DNA of 64,000 bases from Bradysia coprophila (lineage: Eukaryota > Arthropoda > Insecta > Diptera > Sciaridae), in NCBI RefSeq assembly GCF_014529535.1, contig NW_023503339.1, positions 856,296 to 920,295 of the forward strand, written 5' to 3'. The notes under the pieces were generated by a model that saw nothing but the letters and a program-made list of their open reading frames with translations, made no database searches and was not told where the DNA came from. How positions within the stretch are numbered: position 1 is the stretch's first letter; each line of letters starts with the position of its first letter. The position numbers were made by a program, and so were the translations under genes. Positions 46,236-58,600 of this stretch are shown one piece after another.

Positions 46236-46372
46236 ATAGTATATTACTTCCGAGGTTCCAAGTTGTGTATTTGATAAGTGGGGTGTTAAATAACAACTTG
46301 GAACCTCGTAAGTACAATGCTTTACGTGATTAGGCAATGTAAATGAAAATGAAACATGCCGTAACACGTAAA
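46236..46372. repeat. Hairpin repeat, copy B (shorter spacer)
   Basis: Arms 46246-46266 and 46293-46313 and the tail ATGCTTTACGTGATTAGGCA match copy A at 38210-38385. The loop and inner arm are shortened, as if part of the palindrome had been deleted. Confidence 0.75.
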
Positions 46373-48069
46373 TTTCATTACACTATATTCATACACTTCA
46401 AAAATAATGAAATTTACAAGTGGACACTGTACGATTTTTGTAAACAATTGGTGTGATATTGCCTTGGTAGAGCGGATAGTTTAAGGTCGATCGATAAAAT
46501 CTTGAACAGTAACAGTATGTAACAGTAACATAAAATGAGCAATGCTCCTAAACAAGTTGAATTTAACTTAAAAATGATAATCCCATTTTGTGTAGTTGCG
46601 ATGACCATACTTAAACTACCACTATAAATCTGTGATAGACAATCATTATTATTTTTAGATATCTGTCTGTGTATATCCATGTCAAATCCACCCCACGTTT
46701 ACACTGAATAATGTTAATGTTGTGCTACTCGTCAACCGAGTTTTTATAGAAACGGAATGTGTAAAAGATTAAAAATGAAATTAATTGGGGCGTAATATAC
46801 ACAGAGCTGGTATGATAAAGGTTTTGATATAAGAGAAAACAATTTTTCCACTTTTAGGTAGCTGTTTACGTTCAATAGATAATTGACTCGTTTAAAATTT
46901 TAAAAAATAAAACGAAACATAGAAAGTTTAGTTTACAATCGTTAATTAACATGAAAATTGTTAGTCCCAGACTGGGCTAGATTATTTCTAGGTAAATCTG
47001 TTGATTTTCATTCTTTCAATAAAAAAAAACTTTGAAATCAATCGATTAAACCACACCACTTCACATAAATAAACCATTCGCCAGGTACACATAAAGCTTT
47101 CAACGAATTACAACGAAAGATAGCATTGCGCTCGTCTAAACATAAACTTTTATCCTCTATAATGCAAATTTATATTCGAATCTAACTGTAAGGACAGATC
47201 ACAACCCACATACATTTAAACGATTTCTTATTAATATCCAGTATTTTTCTTCATTTGTGATAAGCTGTACGATGTTATACTATGTCTTGCACACTTCGCT
47301 TAATTTGTATCAATCGTAAAATCAGGACTTTGTGAAGATCGTAGTATTTTCATTGTATTCCTAAGATAGTTACAGGGACTGTTTTCGAGAGAGAATATTT
47401 TGTTTCCGATTTTCTCATATTCCATCGATTCTCGGAAAATTGTTAGTTAAAGAAGAAAATACGGAAACTGAATGAAAGTTTATGCAAAAACTGTAGAAGA
47501 TTCAGACCGTAGAAACTTCACAAAATAGTCCCTGATTCAAAGTCGTCGTTCCGGTTTTTCATACTTTTTTTTATTGCTAAGCCTTTTCGAAAGAAAGAAA
47601 AAATAAAACGAAAAGAAAATGAAAAACACATCTTTCGTAATATAAATATAAAATTATATACAAAATAACTGTGTGGCTGCGCTGGTCTGCATTCGCTCAC
47701 ATTCGGTATAATTAAATTTCTTCGCGCGGCACACTCACTTGTTCCAATATGAAATCATAGCGCAAACCGCTTTAACATTGAATTTGTATGAAAAATGGAA
47801 CCAGAACCATAATTTCAGTTTTAAGGTCAATTTAATTAAAACGAGTTTTATGTTTAGCGATATATATCATATAAAAAAGCGCGTGCATAACTTCGATGTA
47901 CATGTATAATCAAACATAAAAATAATATTAAAAATTTGTAATGTTATAAGAACAACACTTAAGTGAATGCGAAAGTATTAACAAATAGAGTTAAATATTG
48001 GCAAAATACGATATTTATAAATAAACAAAAACCGGTTTAATATTCCTTTTCCAAAACGTGTAATGTGTC

Positions 48070-48366
48070 TCACTGAAAAACGTTTATATATTTATATACC
48101 TTTCTACGCAAAACGTACCTGCGATATGCATTAAAATACATAAATATTTGAATGACCAACAGAAAAACGAACAAAACGGACATGAACACCTCTAACATTC
48201 TCATGTATGCACACACCATATCAGGAGATTGGAGATACATATAAAATATAATAAACAACAAAAAAAAATTGACAATATTTACCTGTTGAACCGTTTTGAA
48301 TAAACAAAATAATCCTATCAGTAGTGGCCGATAAAGTACAATCCAGTCAACATGTTTCGTTCGCAC
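48070..48366 (-). CDS. Possible small hydrophobic ORF or exon
   Basis: 98 codons predicting three hydrophobic segments (RPLLIGLFCLF, FFLLFIIFYMYL, VFMSVLFVFLLVIQIFMYF). Good donor sequences lie inside it (CAACAG|GTAAAT near 48288 and CGCAG|GTACGT near 48117), so it may be pieces of spliced exons and not a continuous gene. No family recognised. A/T-rich DNA readily gives Phe/Ile/Leu runs, so this could be noise. Confidence 0.2.
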   Translation of the reverse strand: MRTKHVDWIVLYRPLLIGLFCLFKTVQQVNIVNFFLLFIIFYMYLQSPDMVCAYMRMLEVFMSVLFVFLLVIQIFMYFNAYRRYVLRRKVYKYINVFQ

Positions 48367-49757
48367 AACCGTTTGTCATATTTCTCTGTTTGTTGCAGTT
48401 TAAAATAATAATGCAGCATTAAACAAATATTATACTAGAAATTCTGATCAAGTTTATTGGCCATCAATCACAGCATCTAGCCGTCTAATTAAATTTAATT
48501 GATTTTCTTTTTTCGAATATTCAAACAAACAATTTCAGTGATACGAATCACATCACGCTCTCTGTGTGGTGTTTTGTTTCAAAGTTGTCACATTAAAATA
48601 AATAAAATAAAAATATTTTGTTTTATATTAAAATAAAATAAAAATAAAAAGAAATTTCTGTTGTGAGAACAGCAAAATATTGTTTATACACAGCATTCGT
48701 CGAATGCCGGCGTGAGACTGAAAATGTAGTTAAGAAGAATTTAACTCAACACACTAACTGATATTACCTGAACATCGGGTCGATGAGATTGGTAAAAAAA
48801 GAGTAAAAATTGTTGAGTGTGCGGTAGTTGAACTAGCGGTCGGAGTAATGTTTAAATAAAAAAAAAACCAGCACACACACAACTCCTCGAATCGGTGATA
48901 TTAGCGTGTGAGATTATCAAGATTATATCGAGCGAATAAGTTACCACCAAAATGTTTTAGCATTTTTATATAAAATTATGTTCATATCCGCGTAAACAAA
49001 TGGCTCGTATGATGAAAGATGAAAGGTTATTTAATGGGTGTTTGATCATCGATAAAACGAGAGGAGCGATATATAAGTATGTAAGCTGTTTGTGGTTATT
49101 TTATAATGTTTGATGAAAATTGACCTATGACACGGTGAGTGTGTGTGTTGCAGCGGATTACAAGAAGTGTGTAGAAAATCTCTACTAAATAGTTTACAGT
49201 TGATAACGGTTATACACTTATGTCTATTAGTTATTTCTTATTTTATATTTGTAGATAATATGCAAACCGTGCAGATGAACCGTGGGTAGGAAGTGCAATG
49301 TTTTTTTTTGTTCAAAACAGATTTACAATTAATTGCAGACGATGATTGGTTTTTTTAACAAACAAACAAAAATGTTAAAAGCGTTTTAAATGCTGGCAGG
49401 ATAATAAAGCCGATTATTGATGACAAAATATTTTCTTGAACCGTTGACGGAGATGGAATGGAATAACAATATTTTATATGAATTGTTTTGCCATTTAGGT
49501 CTTACAGTTTTCTCTTCAGGTTCCAATATCGAAGTACCACAAATGATGTTTATTCTTTTAAGTTAAATTAATGACAGCCAATAGGTTGGGTGTCGCTTAG
49601 GTGGTTTTAGACGGCTGATTGAATCATCCTCAATAGACTCTCAATTACATTCAACATTTATAATTTAACTTTTGCTTTTTGCTTAACGCGCTGGTTAGAT
49701 AATACTTATTTATGCCACCGAGAGTGACAATACACATTGTGTGCTTAAACTCGTATA

Positions 49758-50051
49758 TTATGTTACTAGGACTAAAAAGGTGTATTTTTTGACCACGGTG
49801 CTGAAATCCTTCAACGATGTAGCGTAGCGTACGTTTCTGGTCCTAGTGACATAAATGTACCGAAAAGCAACGTACAACTGTTCCAGTTCCATCGACAATT
49901 CATCGTATATTTGTAAATATCCATATTGGCTCTCTGTCATTTTTCTACTAGGTATTTCTAAACACAATTTAATTTTCATATGACGCGCTGCCCACCGACC
50001 ACTGATTAAATTCATATCATCGACCAAGTGGATTTTTTCTCGAATTTGCAA
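49758..50051 (-). CDS. Possible exon or gene fragment, unknown
   Basis: About 98 codons ending in TAA, with a balanced, protein-like composition (ISGRWAARHMKIKLCLEIP, QIYDELSMELEQLYVAF). The first in-frame ATG is internal, and an acceptor-like CATTAAG sits just upstream, so it may be a 3' exon. The YDEL..ELEQLY stretch faintly recalls insect gustatory receptors, but the evidence is too weak for a call. Confidence 0.25.
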   Translation of the reverse strand: MQIREKIHLVDDMNLISGRWAARHMKIKLCLEIPSRKMTESQYGYLQIYDELSMELEQLYVAFRYIYVTRTRNVRYATSLKDFSTVVKKYTFLVLVT

Positions 50052-53000
50052 AGTTTTAGTGCGGAAGTCTTAATGATGATGAGAGAAAAGTTTTTTTTAT
50101 TGTTGATTCGCTTCAAGTTGTCAAGGAAAAAACCTAGAATCTTTTCAATGTATACAAAGTTGTCTGTACAAAAATAATAATCACATAAAGTGCAGTCGAT
50201 AACATTATTTTTACTCCGTAGAAACTTTTACAAGAATCAGTCGCTTCAATTGCACCCAAAACTTCTTCTCAATGTATTCTAACAAGAAAATAAAGGTAAT
50301 TAAAATCTCAATTTTTTTGTTCGATTGATTCTTGCAAACGTCTAACATTTTCGACTCGTAGCCCACATAGCGTGTGAAAGAATATTATGTCCAACGGCAT
50401 ATTAACTACTTCTAGAAATTCTTGCGATTTTGATAGGTTGGTTGAGCGGTAGCAATAAATCATACTAAATTCAGATTCCGATGAGACAAATCCGGATTTG
50501 GTTTAACTTCAATCACCGAAGTTTATGGTCTAGCAGACTCCAGAAAATTTGTCTTATTCTTTATACTCAGATTCAATTCAAAAAATTACTCGGCCAGCAA
50601 TAAATGTTTCTTGTAGGATTCATCTTTTATTGATCTAAGCATTTCAACACATTGATGCAGAATCTTACACTTCATTTGTTAGACTTTTAAATTTGATTTG
50701 TAAATTTACATTCAACATTTTTAGGATAGATTTAGGACTACATTTACCAGATGAGACAAGGCTGTTGAATAAAGCAACAGCTTCATTTGTTTTTTAAAGT
50801 TGTAGCCAACGGTAGAAAATAGAAACAATAATTTGAACATACCTCTGCGAAATTCAATTTAGTAATTTGTTTGTCTGAAAAATTAAATGCTCGAACAAAT
50901 AAATAAGTTTTGAACACCTATATATCTAGCGCCAACATGCCATATATACTATATTACTATAATATTCGCGAATTGTGGTTAATTTTCATAGAACAAAGGC
51001 AGACAATGTACATAATTTGTAATTTATCGTGCAAAGCTCGGATATTATCGAAAACACAAAATGAATCTTAAACCTACAGGTGCAATAATATATGACTTAA
51101 AAATAAACGCACATAGCAGATAGAAGATTAAATTGTAACGTTTCGTCGTGAGCTAATTGCATAATATATTCGTATTTACATTTTGTGTGTATACATATTA
51201 TTAGATCAGAGAACAGTACTTGGATATTAAACATTGAGACTTGGGTACATTGTGCAGTGTATGCAAGGGGAGCGCACACCAATGATTTGAGAGTCTAATA
51301 CATGGCACAGAGACGAATGTGAGAGTTAAAAACGAGGGGAAATGGAGCTTCACTGGTTATTGTTAAAATTTCCTGAAAGTTCGTTTTCTTGAGAAAACCT
51401 ATATCTCAATATAAAAAAATAGATTTTCAAAAACGGGCATATGTCGTCAAGGAATCGTTAATACAAAATCCCACGCGTGACTGCTATCTACATCTCTTTC
51501 TATTATATTTCAAACAACATCTAGAATCTCTTTCGCATGCGTGAAAGACTTTATGAATGGTCCCTAATAAGATCTCATGGATTTTCTATAAGAGTATATT
51601 CACTACTGAAACTTTGGATTTATTTTTTATAGTTTAATCTGACTTCTCTTAATTTAAAAACTAGAAGAAAGACAATTGGGTCATAAAATAAATAGATGGT
51701 GTCTAGTCTATGCTATCGACAATGACGACTGGAAAAATAACGCATATTCACAGAATCGGTCTTTTATAGGGTAGCTTAAAATTAATAAAGTAAAATATTG
51801 GAGCAAAGGACTCGATCATGACAATAGTGATTACAGCGTTGAACACATCAGGTTCGTTTACACCACATTTAGAAGAAAAAATATTTTTTACTCTCTCTTA
51901 TTAGTGCTTCTTTGTGGTAAAATGTAAAATTGTGTATCTGTATTAAGGTTTAATTGAAATCCCTCGTTGTATGGTAGGGAACGTGTTAAACATTAAATAT
52001 GTTGAACCTGAAGTGTTCAGAAATTTACATTCGATGCATTTCCTACAACATGTTTAATCGAAAGCTAGAGATTCTGGCTATACAAAATATGCGACCTTCG
52101 AGATCTACAGCCGAGTTTAGCGATTGGGATAATTTTGTATGACCCGTTCATAAATTTAACTTAAATTCTCTTGGTATCTAACTTCTTTGGGGTTACGTCG
52201 TGTGATTCCTGAGGTGATTAAATTGAAGTCCAGAAAAGAATTGATCTTTTTATAACAGGGCCCATTATTGGGTTTTTTATTTACCGAAATTACCAAAATT
52301 TACTGAAAATTACCCCAAATTTTTCGGTAAATTCAGCAAATTTTAGATAAGTAAATAAAATTCCCAACTGCTTGATCACCAAAAATAATAATATTTTAGT
52401 CCACATTTCTATCTATGCGCTTCTAAAATATATACAGATCTAGTGATCTAGCTTTGTCTCTTTTAGGTCGAGTATCCGTCCCAAACAGATTTCATTCCCC
52501 CGATCTTTCTCTGTGTGACACCGTCGATGCCGTTTTTGAACGGCTCCCAATTAAAGTGCAAAGTGTGCAATATAGGTTTCAAATAGTATTATCATCATGG
52601 TGTATGTATGCAGTACTTGCACATAATCCATTGTTTTGTACTTATAAAATAATGAAAAGAAGAGACTGACTTTAAAAAGTCGATAATCTTATATCATCCG
52701 CGTTTATGATATGAGAAAGCATTTTACATTCCATTTCGAAATAGGCATATACCTACTTATTGTTTTATTTTAATTTATTTATTCAATGTTTTTTTCCTTC
52801 TCGTTTTGAAATTCTTTTACAATAACACTTAACCGATACCGTGTTATGGCGCTCTGTTGTTTTGATTGGCAATATAATTATTGTGGTAAACTATCACAAA
52901 AACGAGATGAGGGAAATGAGTGGTATTGAGCGACGTTATTTGAGTTTTAAATTAATTTTAAAGCAAACACTTAACCAATAAAATGATAAAGAAGAAAAAA

Positions 53001-53352
53001 AATGAAATCGAATTTATAGGTGGCTTTTGTTTATTTATAGAAAATCAAATTATGTTTTTATTAGACACGAAAAATGTATATATAAGTCTTTGTCAATTGA
53101 GTAAATCTCAGCCATTAAGCGACTTTATTTATATAAGTCGAAAGCAAAAAGAATCAACCAATTAAGATTTAACTTTTTCTGACTAGACGAACGACGATGG
53201 TTATTATGAAATCTTTCAATTTTAATTAGAAAATAAAACGATGCAAATTGATGAAGAAAATAATGTACAGACAGAAAAACCAATGGATTTGAAAATCGAA
53301 ATTTTAAAATAATTGAGCAAAAACAATCGTAAGTTTGAGTTACATCTTCCTT

Positions 53353-53432
53353 CCAGTCGGTGGTTGGAAGAACCAGTCGGTGGTTGGAAGAACCAGTCGG
53401 TGGTTGGAAGAACCAGTCGGTGGTCGGAAGAA
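53353..53432 (+). repeat. 20-bp minisatellite, four units
   Basis: CCAGTCGGTGGTTGGAAGAA repeated four times; the last unit has GGTCGG. The surrounding short ORFs on both strands are by-products. Confidence 0.95.
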
Positions 53433-54164
53433 CTTATTGAATATAAACGTTCTATCATTTTCACCACATTTAATGTAAAAACTATCAACTGGTTGATGTC
53501 GTATTTTATTGCAAAATTAATAATAAAACAAATGAAGTACAAGATTTTACTCTACGATATTTACTTCAAATGACAGAAGTATAAGATTTAATGATAACAC
53601 CGCAAAATGCTCTGCATGTTCTAAAGGATTTAAGGAACATTGGAATTTAGTATTAATTCAGAACATAAAAATTTATCACAAACAATGCGCATCAAAACTC
53701 AAGGTAAGTCCTTCAGGAGAAAGTATCGTATCAGCCATTTTTCTAATTCATGCATATAACACAGAGATCATCGGACTATGCAATTTGATTGAAATAATTC
53801 GTTCAGACCAACATTACAGCAGAATGTGGCAAAGACATACTTCGACTGATTTAATCAGCGTACAAACAGTGAACTTTTCAAAAATGACTAATCCTATGAC
53901 TTTCGGTTAATGTGGCATTTCATAGTAAAATGAATGTTAGAACAAAGGGTAAGATAAGATTTTGCATCAAATACAGTGAGTGCAATTCGACATTTAATAT
54001 ATTTATCAAACAGTACCAACAGAATAGATCCCTGACACTTGCCGTTTGTGAACACCACCCTCCACCAACTTAAAATTATCTACCATGAATTTTAACAAAT
54101 ATTATAAGATTCATATCATTATAAAACCAGTCAGAACCACTTGTTAACTTTTTACAGACGGCTA

Positions 54165-54265
54165 TGTCATCCGTTATCGACAGCGATGACAAAAATAAGC
54201 GATAAAAGTCTGACTAATTTGACTTTGCAATAGCAAAAAGAATGTTAATACTAATGAATGTGTAA
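54165..54265. repeat. Dispersed repeat copy (GTTATCGACAG ... AATGAA)
   Basis: It matches 20425-20530 in order: GTTATCGACAGCGATGACAA, AATAAGCGATA, AATGTTAATACTAATGAA. Confidence 0.45.
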
Positions 54266-54878
54266 GGTTTATGTTACTTGTCCAAAGACTGTTCATGTCA
54301 TTGTCCTAACTTTACAATAAATAACAAATCTACTCTGATATTGCAAATAATATAATGCGAGTGACTAGTTGGAATAAATGAATAGAAAGGGTAGGGTCTT
54401 CTAATCAAGGAAATTCAAATTTCATGATAATGGGATTTTTAAAGTTGGTTTCCTAGACGGTACACACTCCGTAACTTGTTTATAATCTTCCACCTACACC
54501 TGTCTGTCTATTCTGGTGAGATGGGCTTATTATCACCATTGAGTGTTAAAACTGAAAACAACGGAATGGGTAAGTTAGAACAATTTAATTTATCGAAAGA
54601 TGAATTACTGATTGTAGTATGTTATTCAAAAGTTCGACTCAAAGTTCGATAAAGCTGTCAGTGAATGGATAGGAAGAAACCATATACATTTCCCTCTAAG
54701 AAAAACTTTTTGACAGAGGTGTTCTAAATGAAGGATCAACCAACATATGTTTAACGTTGCAGGTGTGTATTCAAATTTCCACAGCGGTAGCACGCCTATA
54801 GTCGTGAAATAAAAATTGGTATTTACATCCTTCCACACATACGTATATAATTGCATATGTACGGTAGCCAGAGAGGTA

Positions 54879-54913
54879 ATAACAGATGGCGTTGCCGCAA
54901 CGCCATCTGTTAT
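54879..54913. repeat. Perfect 16-bp hairpin
   Basis: ATAACAGATGGCGTTG - CCG - CAACGCCATCTGTTAT, exact arms. Confidence 0.8.
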
Positions 54914-55067
54914 GATTTCTATGTAGCTGAAACTACAACTCGGACATATTTCTCCTTCTTTTGCAGTCTTTATTGTATCCACTGCTGGTTGTAGACCTTC
55001 CCGTACTGAGTATTTATCCATTAAAACATCATTCTGGCTGTTGCAGCATTTCTGGCATTTGGTTTAT

Positions 55068-55150
55068 AATTTTCAAGAATTGTTGTTTTGCTGGGGTGAA
55101 TAGGCTTTAAATGACTATTCATCCCAGCAAAACAACAATTCTTGAAAATT
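55068..55150. repeat. Foldback with 36-bp arms
   Basis: Arms 55068-55103 and 55115-55150 share AATTTTCAAGAATTGTTG and TTTTGCTGGG.TGAATAG, inverted, with one mismatch and an 11-nt loop. Confidence 0.85.
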
Positions 55151-55685
55151 ATTAATTTTCTTTCATAAAATGTTGGAAAAACAGAATAGAGCTGGGGTTG
55201 CCGATCCAAATTCGCATCAACTGATAGACATCGGGACAATTTGATTGATTTTGTAAATTTTTGAAAATTTTGTTTCCTCCGCGTTTCATATGCTCTTGCA
55301 GTCTATTTTAAATAAAATAATTTCGGGTATAAAGTCGAATCTCTCTCATTTGGATTTTAACCATCAGTACACGGTGCAATGCACACTACAGTTATCATCT
55401 TTACCTCTGACAGACCATGATCTTTTATACCATCCGTCACTGTTCAAACACTATATAGTAAAAAGGTTGGCTTTGCGTAAATTCATTCCATATCGCACAC
55501 AGAACACATTGAATATTTACATGTTTGCAGGATATGCGCACGAAGCGCATGCGCCAGATTCACTGGAGATATGTCTTTGACTCCAATTCATCCAGCATCC
55601 GATTGATTGTTCAGAAAAGAAAAGTGGAAAAATTAGTCCCGTCTATTTATTTGTTTATTGAAAATTAGTTGTGGCACACGGGATA

Positions 55686-58600
55686 ATGATTTTACAGTTT
55701 TTGTTAATTGTGTTCAGTGTTCACAGAGCACAAAGCCTTCCGGATGTAATACGAATCGGTAAATATTGATTTTGAGATGTTGCTAGAGGCTTTTTTTCTT
55801 CGACGATTTTTTTTCTTCGCTTTTCATATATGAACGAATTTGTAATGCACGCACGGAATGAAATGAGTAAATGTTTACGTTTACTGTAAATATCAACAAC
55901 TGCTAAAATTTAAAGCTCCTTCAATATAAAATGATTTATCCGAATGACGATGCAGTATACTGCTGGATGAAATCGAATAATTTTTCATTCGAATTTGTTG
56001 GTTAATCCGGAAATACCAGGATTATACCGAAAAAAATAATGGAACATGTTTTGAGATGCGACGACAAAAATCAAAATTTTAGATCCAGATTTTTGTTTTA
56101 AACCAAATTAATTCCAATTCATGCATATGCTGTGTAGATAAACGGTTTTATTTTTGTTGTGTTCTGTGCAGAAAAGCTTTTTATTTATAATCTGTTCGGC
56201 TCTACTAATAACTACATTACTTAACCAATCGAATTCCCATCAGGCGGTCTATTCCATCCCGGCGATGATAATCAGGAAAATGCATTTCGCTATGCCGTCG
56301 ACAAAATAAATTCCGACAAATCGATTTTGCCCCGTTCGAAGCTCACAGCTCAAGTCGAAATTATATCACCGCAGGACAGTTTCCATGCATCGAAACGAGG
56401 TAGCACTTTCACAAATTTACAGCAATAACTTGTGGTTGAATAAATCTATCGACATTGACGTTTTAGTGTGTCACTTGCTACGTATGGGAGTCGCAGCGAT
56501 TTTCGGTCCACAATCATCGCACACTGCCAGTCATGTTCAAAGCATTTGTGATACCATGGAAGTGCCCCATTTGGAAACGAGATGGGACTATAGATTACGG
56601 AGGGAAAGCTGTTTGGTAAATTTGTATCCGCATCCGAGCACATTATCGAAGGTAATTATGTTCAGGTTTGGTCGTACTTGGGTTTTTTATTATTCTTCTC
56701 AAAAGATCTGAATATGTTCATTCACGTAACAAGATCAAAACATTGGTTTAATTGACTATCTCATATTCCCATACCATAGAATTGGTGTTTCACAATTTTT
56801 TTTTCCTTAATTGGAAAAGATAATGTAAATGGCCCCTGCGAAATGAGCTTTAAAGCTCATGTGCAAAGCACCTAGCAGGGTAATAGAGGTTTTTACACGT
56901 CAAATAGAGTAGTTTATTGATACCAATAATACCATTAGCAGCCTTAATGGTAATTTTGCAATGACATTATGAAAAAAAAGGTATGGAAATATTCGCGTAC
57001 TTCGATTATAGTACTACCTTATTTTTTTCTATTACCCTGCTAGGTGCTTTGTCATGTGTCAATGAAGTAATGATTTTTTTCCAGGGGTGCTGTGAGTAAA
57101 AAATTTTATAAATACTTGACGAAACATATTTTATCAAATTGAACGCTCATTAAACCTTTAAGAAATGGCAGACGTATTGCGATGTTACAACACATTTCAA
57201 GCAAAAGTGCTATTAATGACATTGGCAGCTGTAGAGTACTATTTTGTATGAAAAAATTGTCCAAATTTTTTAGCCCCGTACGAAGTACTGGGGGCTTATA
57301 AGATTAATATGCCGTTTGTAACACGTCGAATTGGAAGCAGACAGTAAGGGCAAAGCATTTGGTTATGTTCATAGACTACGAATCCGCAATAAAAAAAATG
57401 TCCGTCCGTCCGTCCGTCCGTCCGTCCATCCGTCCGTCCGTCCGTCCGTCCGTCCGTGACCCCTCTAGCTTGAGCAAATCACAACATTTTTTCAAAATTC
57501 TTTTTTTCCCCGATTGGTATCGACAAAAGTAAGGTCAAGTTCGAAAATGGGCATGGTAGGGTCGGCCCTTCCAGAGCTAGGGCCCTATAGGTGTTTTTCA
57601 GTCTTTCGACGATATCTACCGAAATACGCACGCAATAGCTGCTTGTGATATATCAAATGAAAGGTATTGACGAGTAGAACAAAGTTGCTGAACATTGTTT
57701 TTGTGTAGGATGCAACGCGAGCTTGTTGGTAGGGCTCAAAGGTCGTTACTCGGCCCTAAGAGTTTTTTCCACATAAATCGAGTAAATCTCATCCGATTTT
57801 GCCAGATTTAGTTTTTTATGGAAGGTAATTGAATACCGAAAAGAACGTGTCGAAAAAAGTTTCAAATTTGGGCCCTTGGACTAAGGCCGCTACTCGGCCC
57901 TAAGTGTTTTTTTGCACATAAATCGAGTAAATCTTATCCGATTTTGCCAGATTTAGTTTTTTATGGAAGGTAATTGAATACCGAAAAGAACGTGGCGAAA
58001 AAAGTTTCAAATTTGGGCCCTTGGACTAAGGCCGCTACTCGGCCCTAAGTGTTTTTTCCACATAAATCGAGTAAATCTCATCCGATTTTGCCAGATTTAG
58101 TTTTTTATGGAAGGTAATTGAATACCGAAAAGAACGTGGCGAAAAAAGTTTCAAATTTGGGCCCTTGGACTAAGGCCGCTACTCGGCCCTAAGTGTTTTT
58201 TGCACATAAATCGAGTAAATCTTATCCGATTTTGCTAGATTTAGTTTTTTATGGAAGGTAATTGAATACCGAAAAGAACGTGGCGAAAAAAGTTTCAAAT
58301 TTGGGCCCTTGGACTAAGGCCGCTACTCGGCCCTAAGTGTTTTTTGCACATAAATCGAGTAAATCTCATCCGATTTTGCTAGATTTTGTTTCATTTGAAA
58401 GATAATTGAATGCCGAATTGAATGATGGCAAAAAAAGTTTCAAATTTGGGCCTTTGGACTAAGGCCGCTACTCGGCCCTAAGTGTTTTTTGCACATAAAT
58501 CGAGTAAATCTCATCCGATTTTGCTAGATTTAGTTTTTTATGGAATCTAATTGAATACCGAAAAGAACGTGGCGAAAAAAGTTTCAAATTTGGGCCCTTG

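Larger units (their letters stand above)
46373..53352. other. Long gene-poor interval
   Basis: Nearly 7 kb of A+T-rich DNA. Only two weak ORFs, listed separately, look at all protein-like. A small inverted pair ATTTACCGAAA / TTTCGGTAAAT lies near 52280-52335. Confidence 0.5.
54626..55239 (-). pseudogene. Coding remnant interrupted by foldback elements
   Basis: Two adjoining minus-strand frames, 55239-55021 and 55021-54626, give protein-like stretches (CLSVDANLDRQPQLYSVF; MDKYSVREGLQPAVDTIKTA; EGEICPSCSFSYIE) broken by two hairpins, one at 55068-55150 and one at 54879-54913. The hairpins are translated within the frames, which gives the nonsense parts. The stop and restart near 55021 suggest a further frame break. 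I do not recognise the family; a transposon-derived protein is possible. Confidence 0.35.

Noticed and set aside
53222-53573. ORFs on both strands over the minisatellite
   Set aside because: They come from the 20-bp repeat, whose length is not a multiple of three, and have no protein features outside it.
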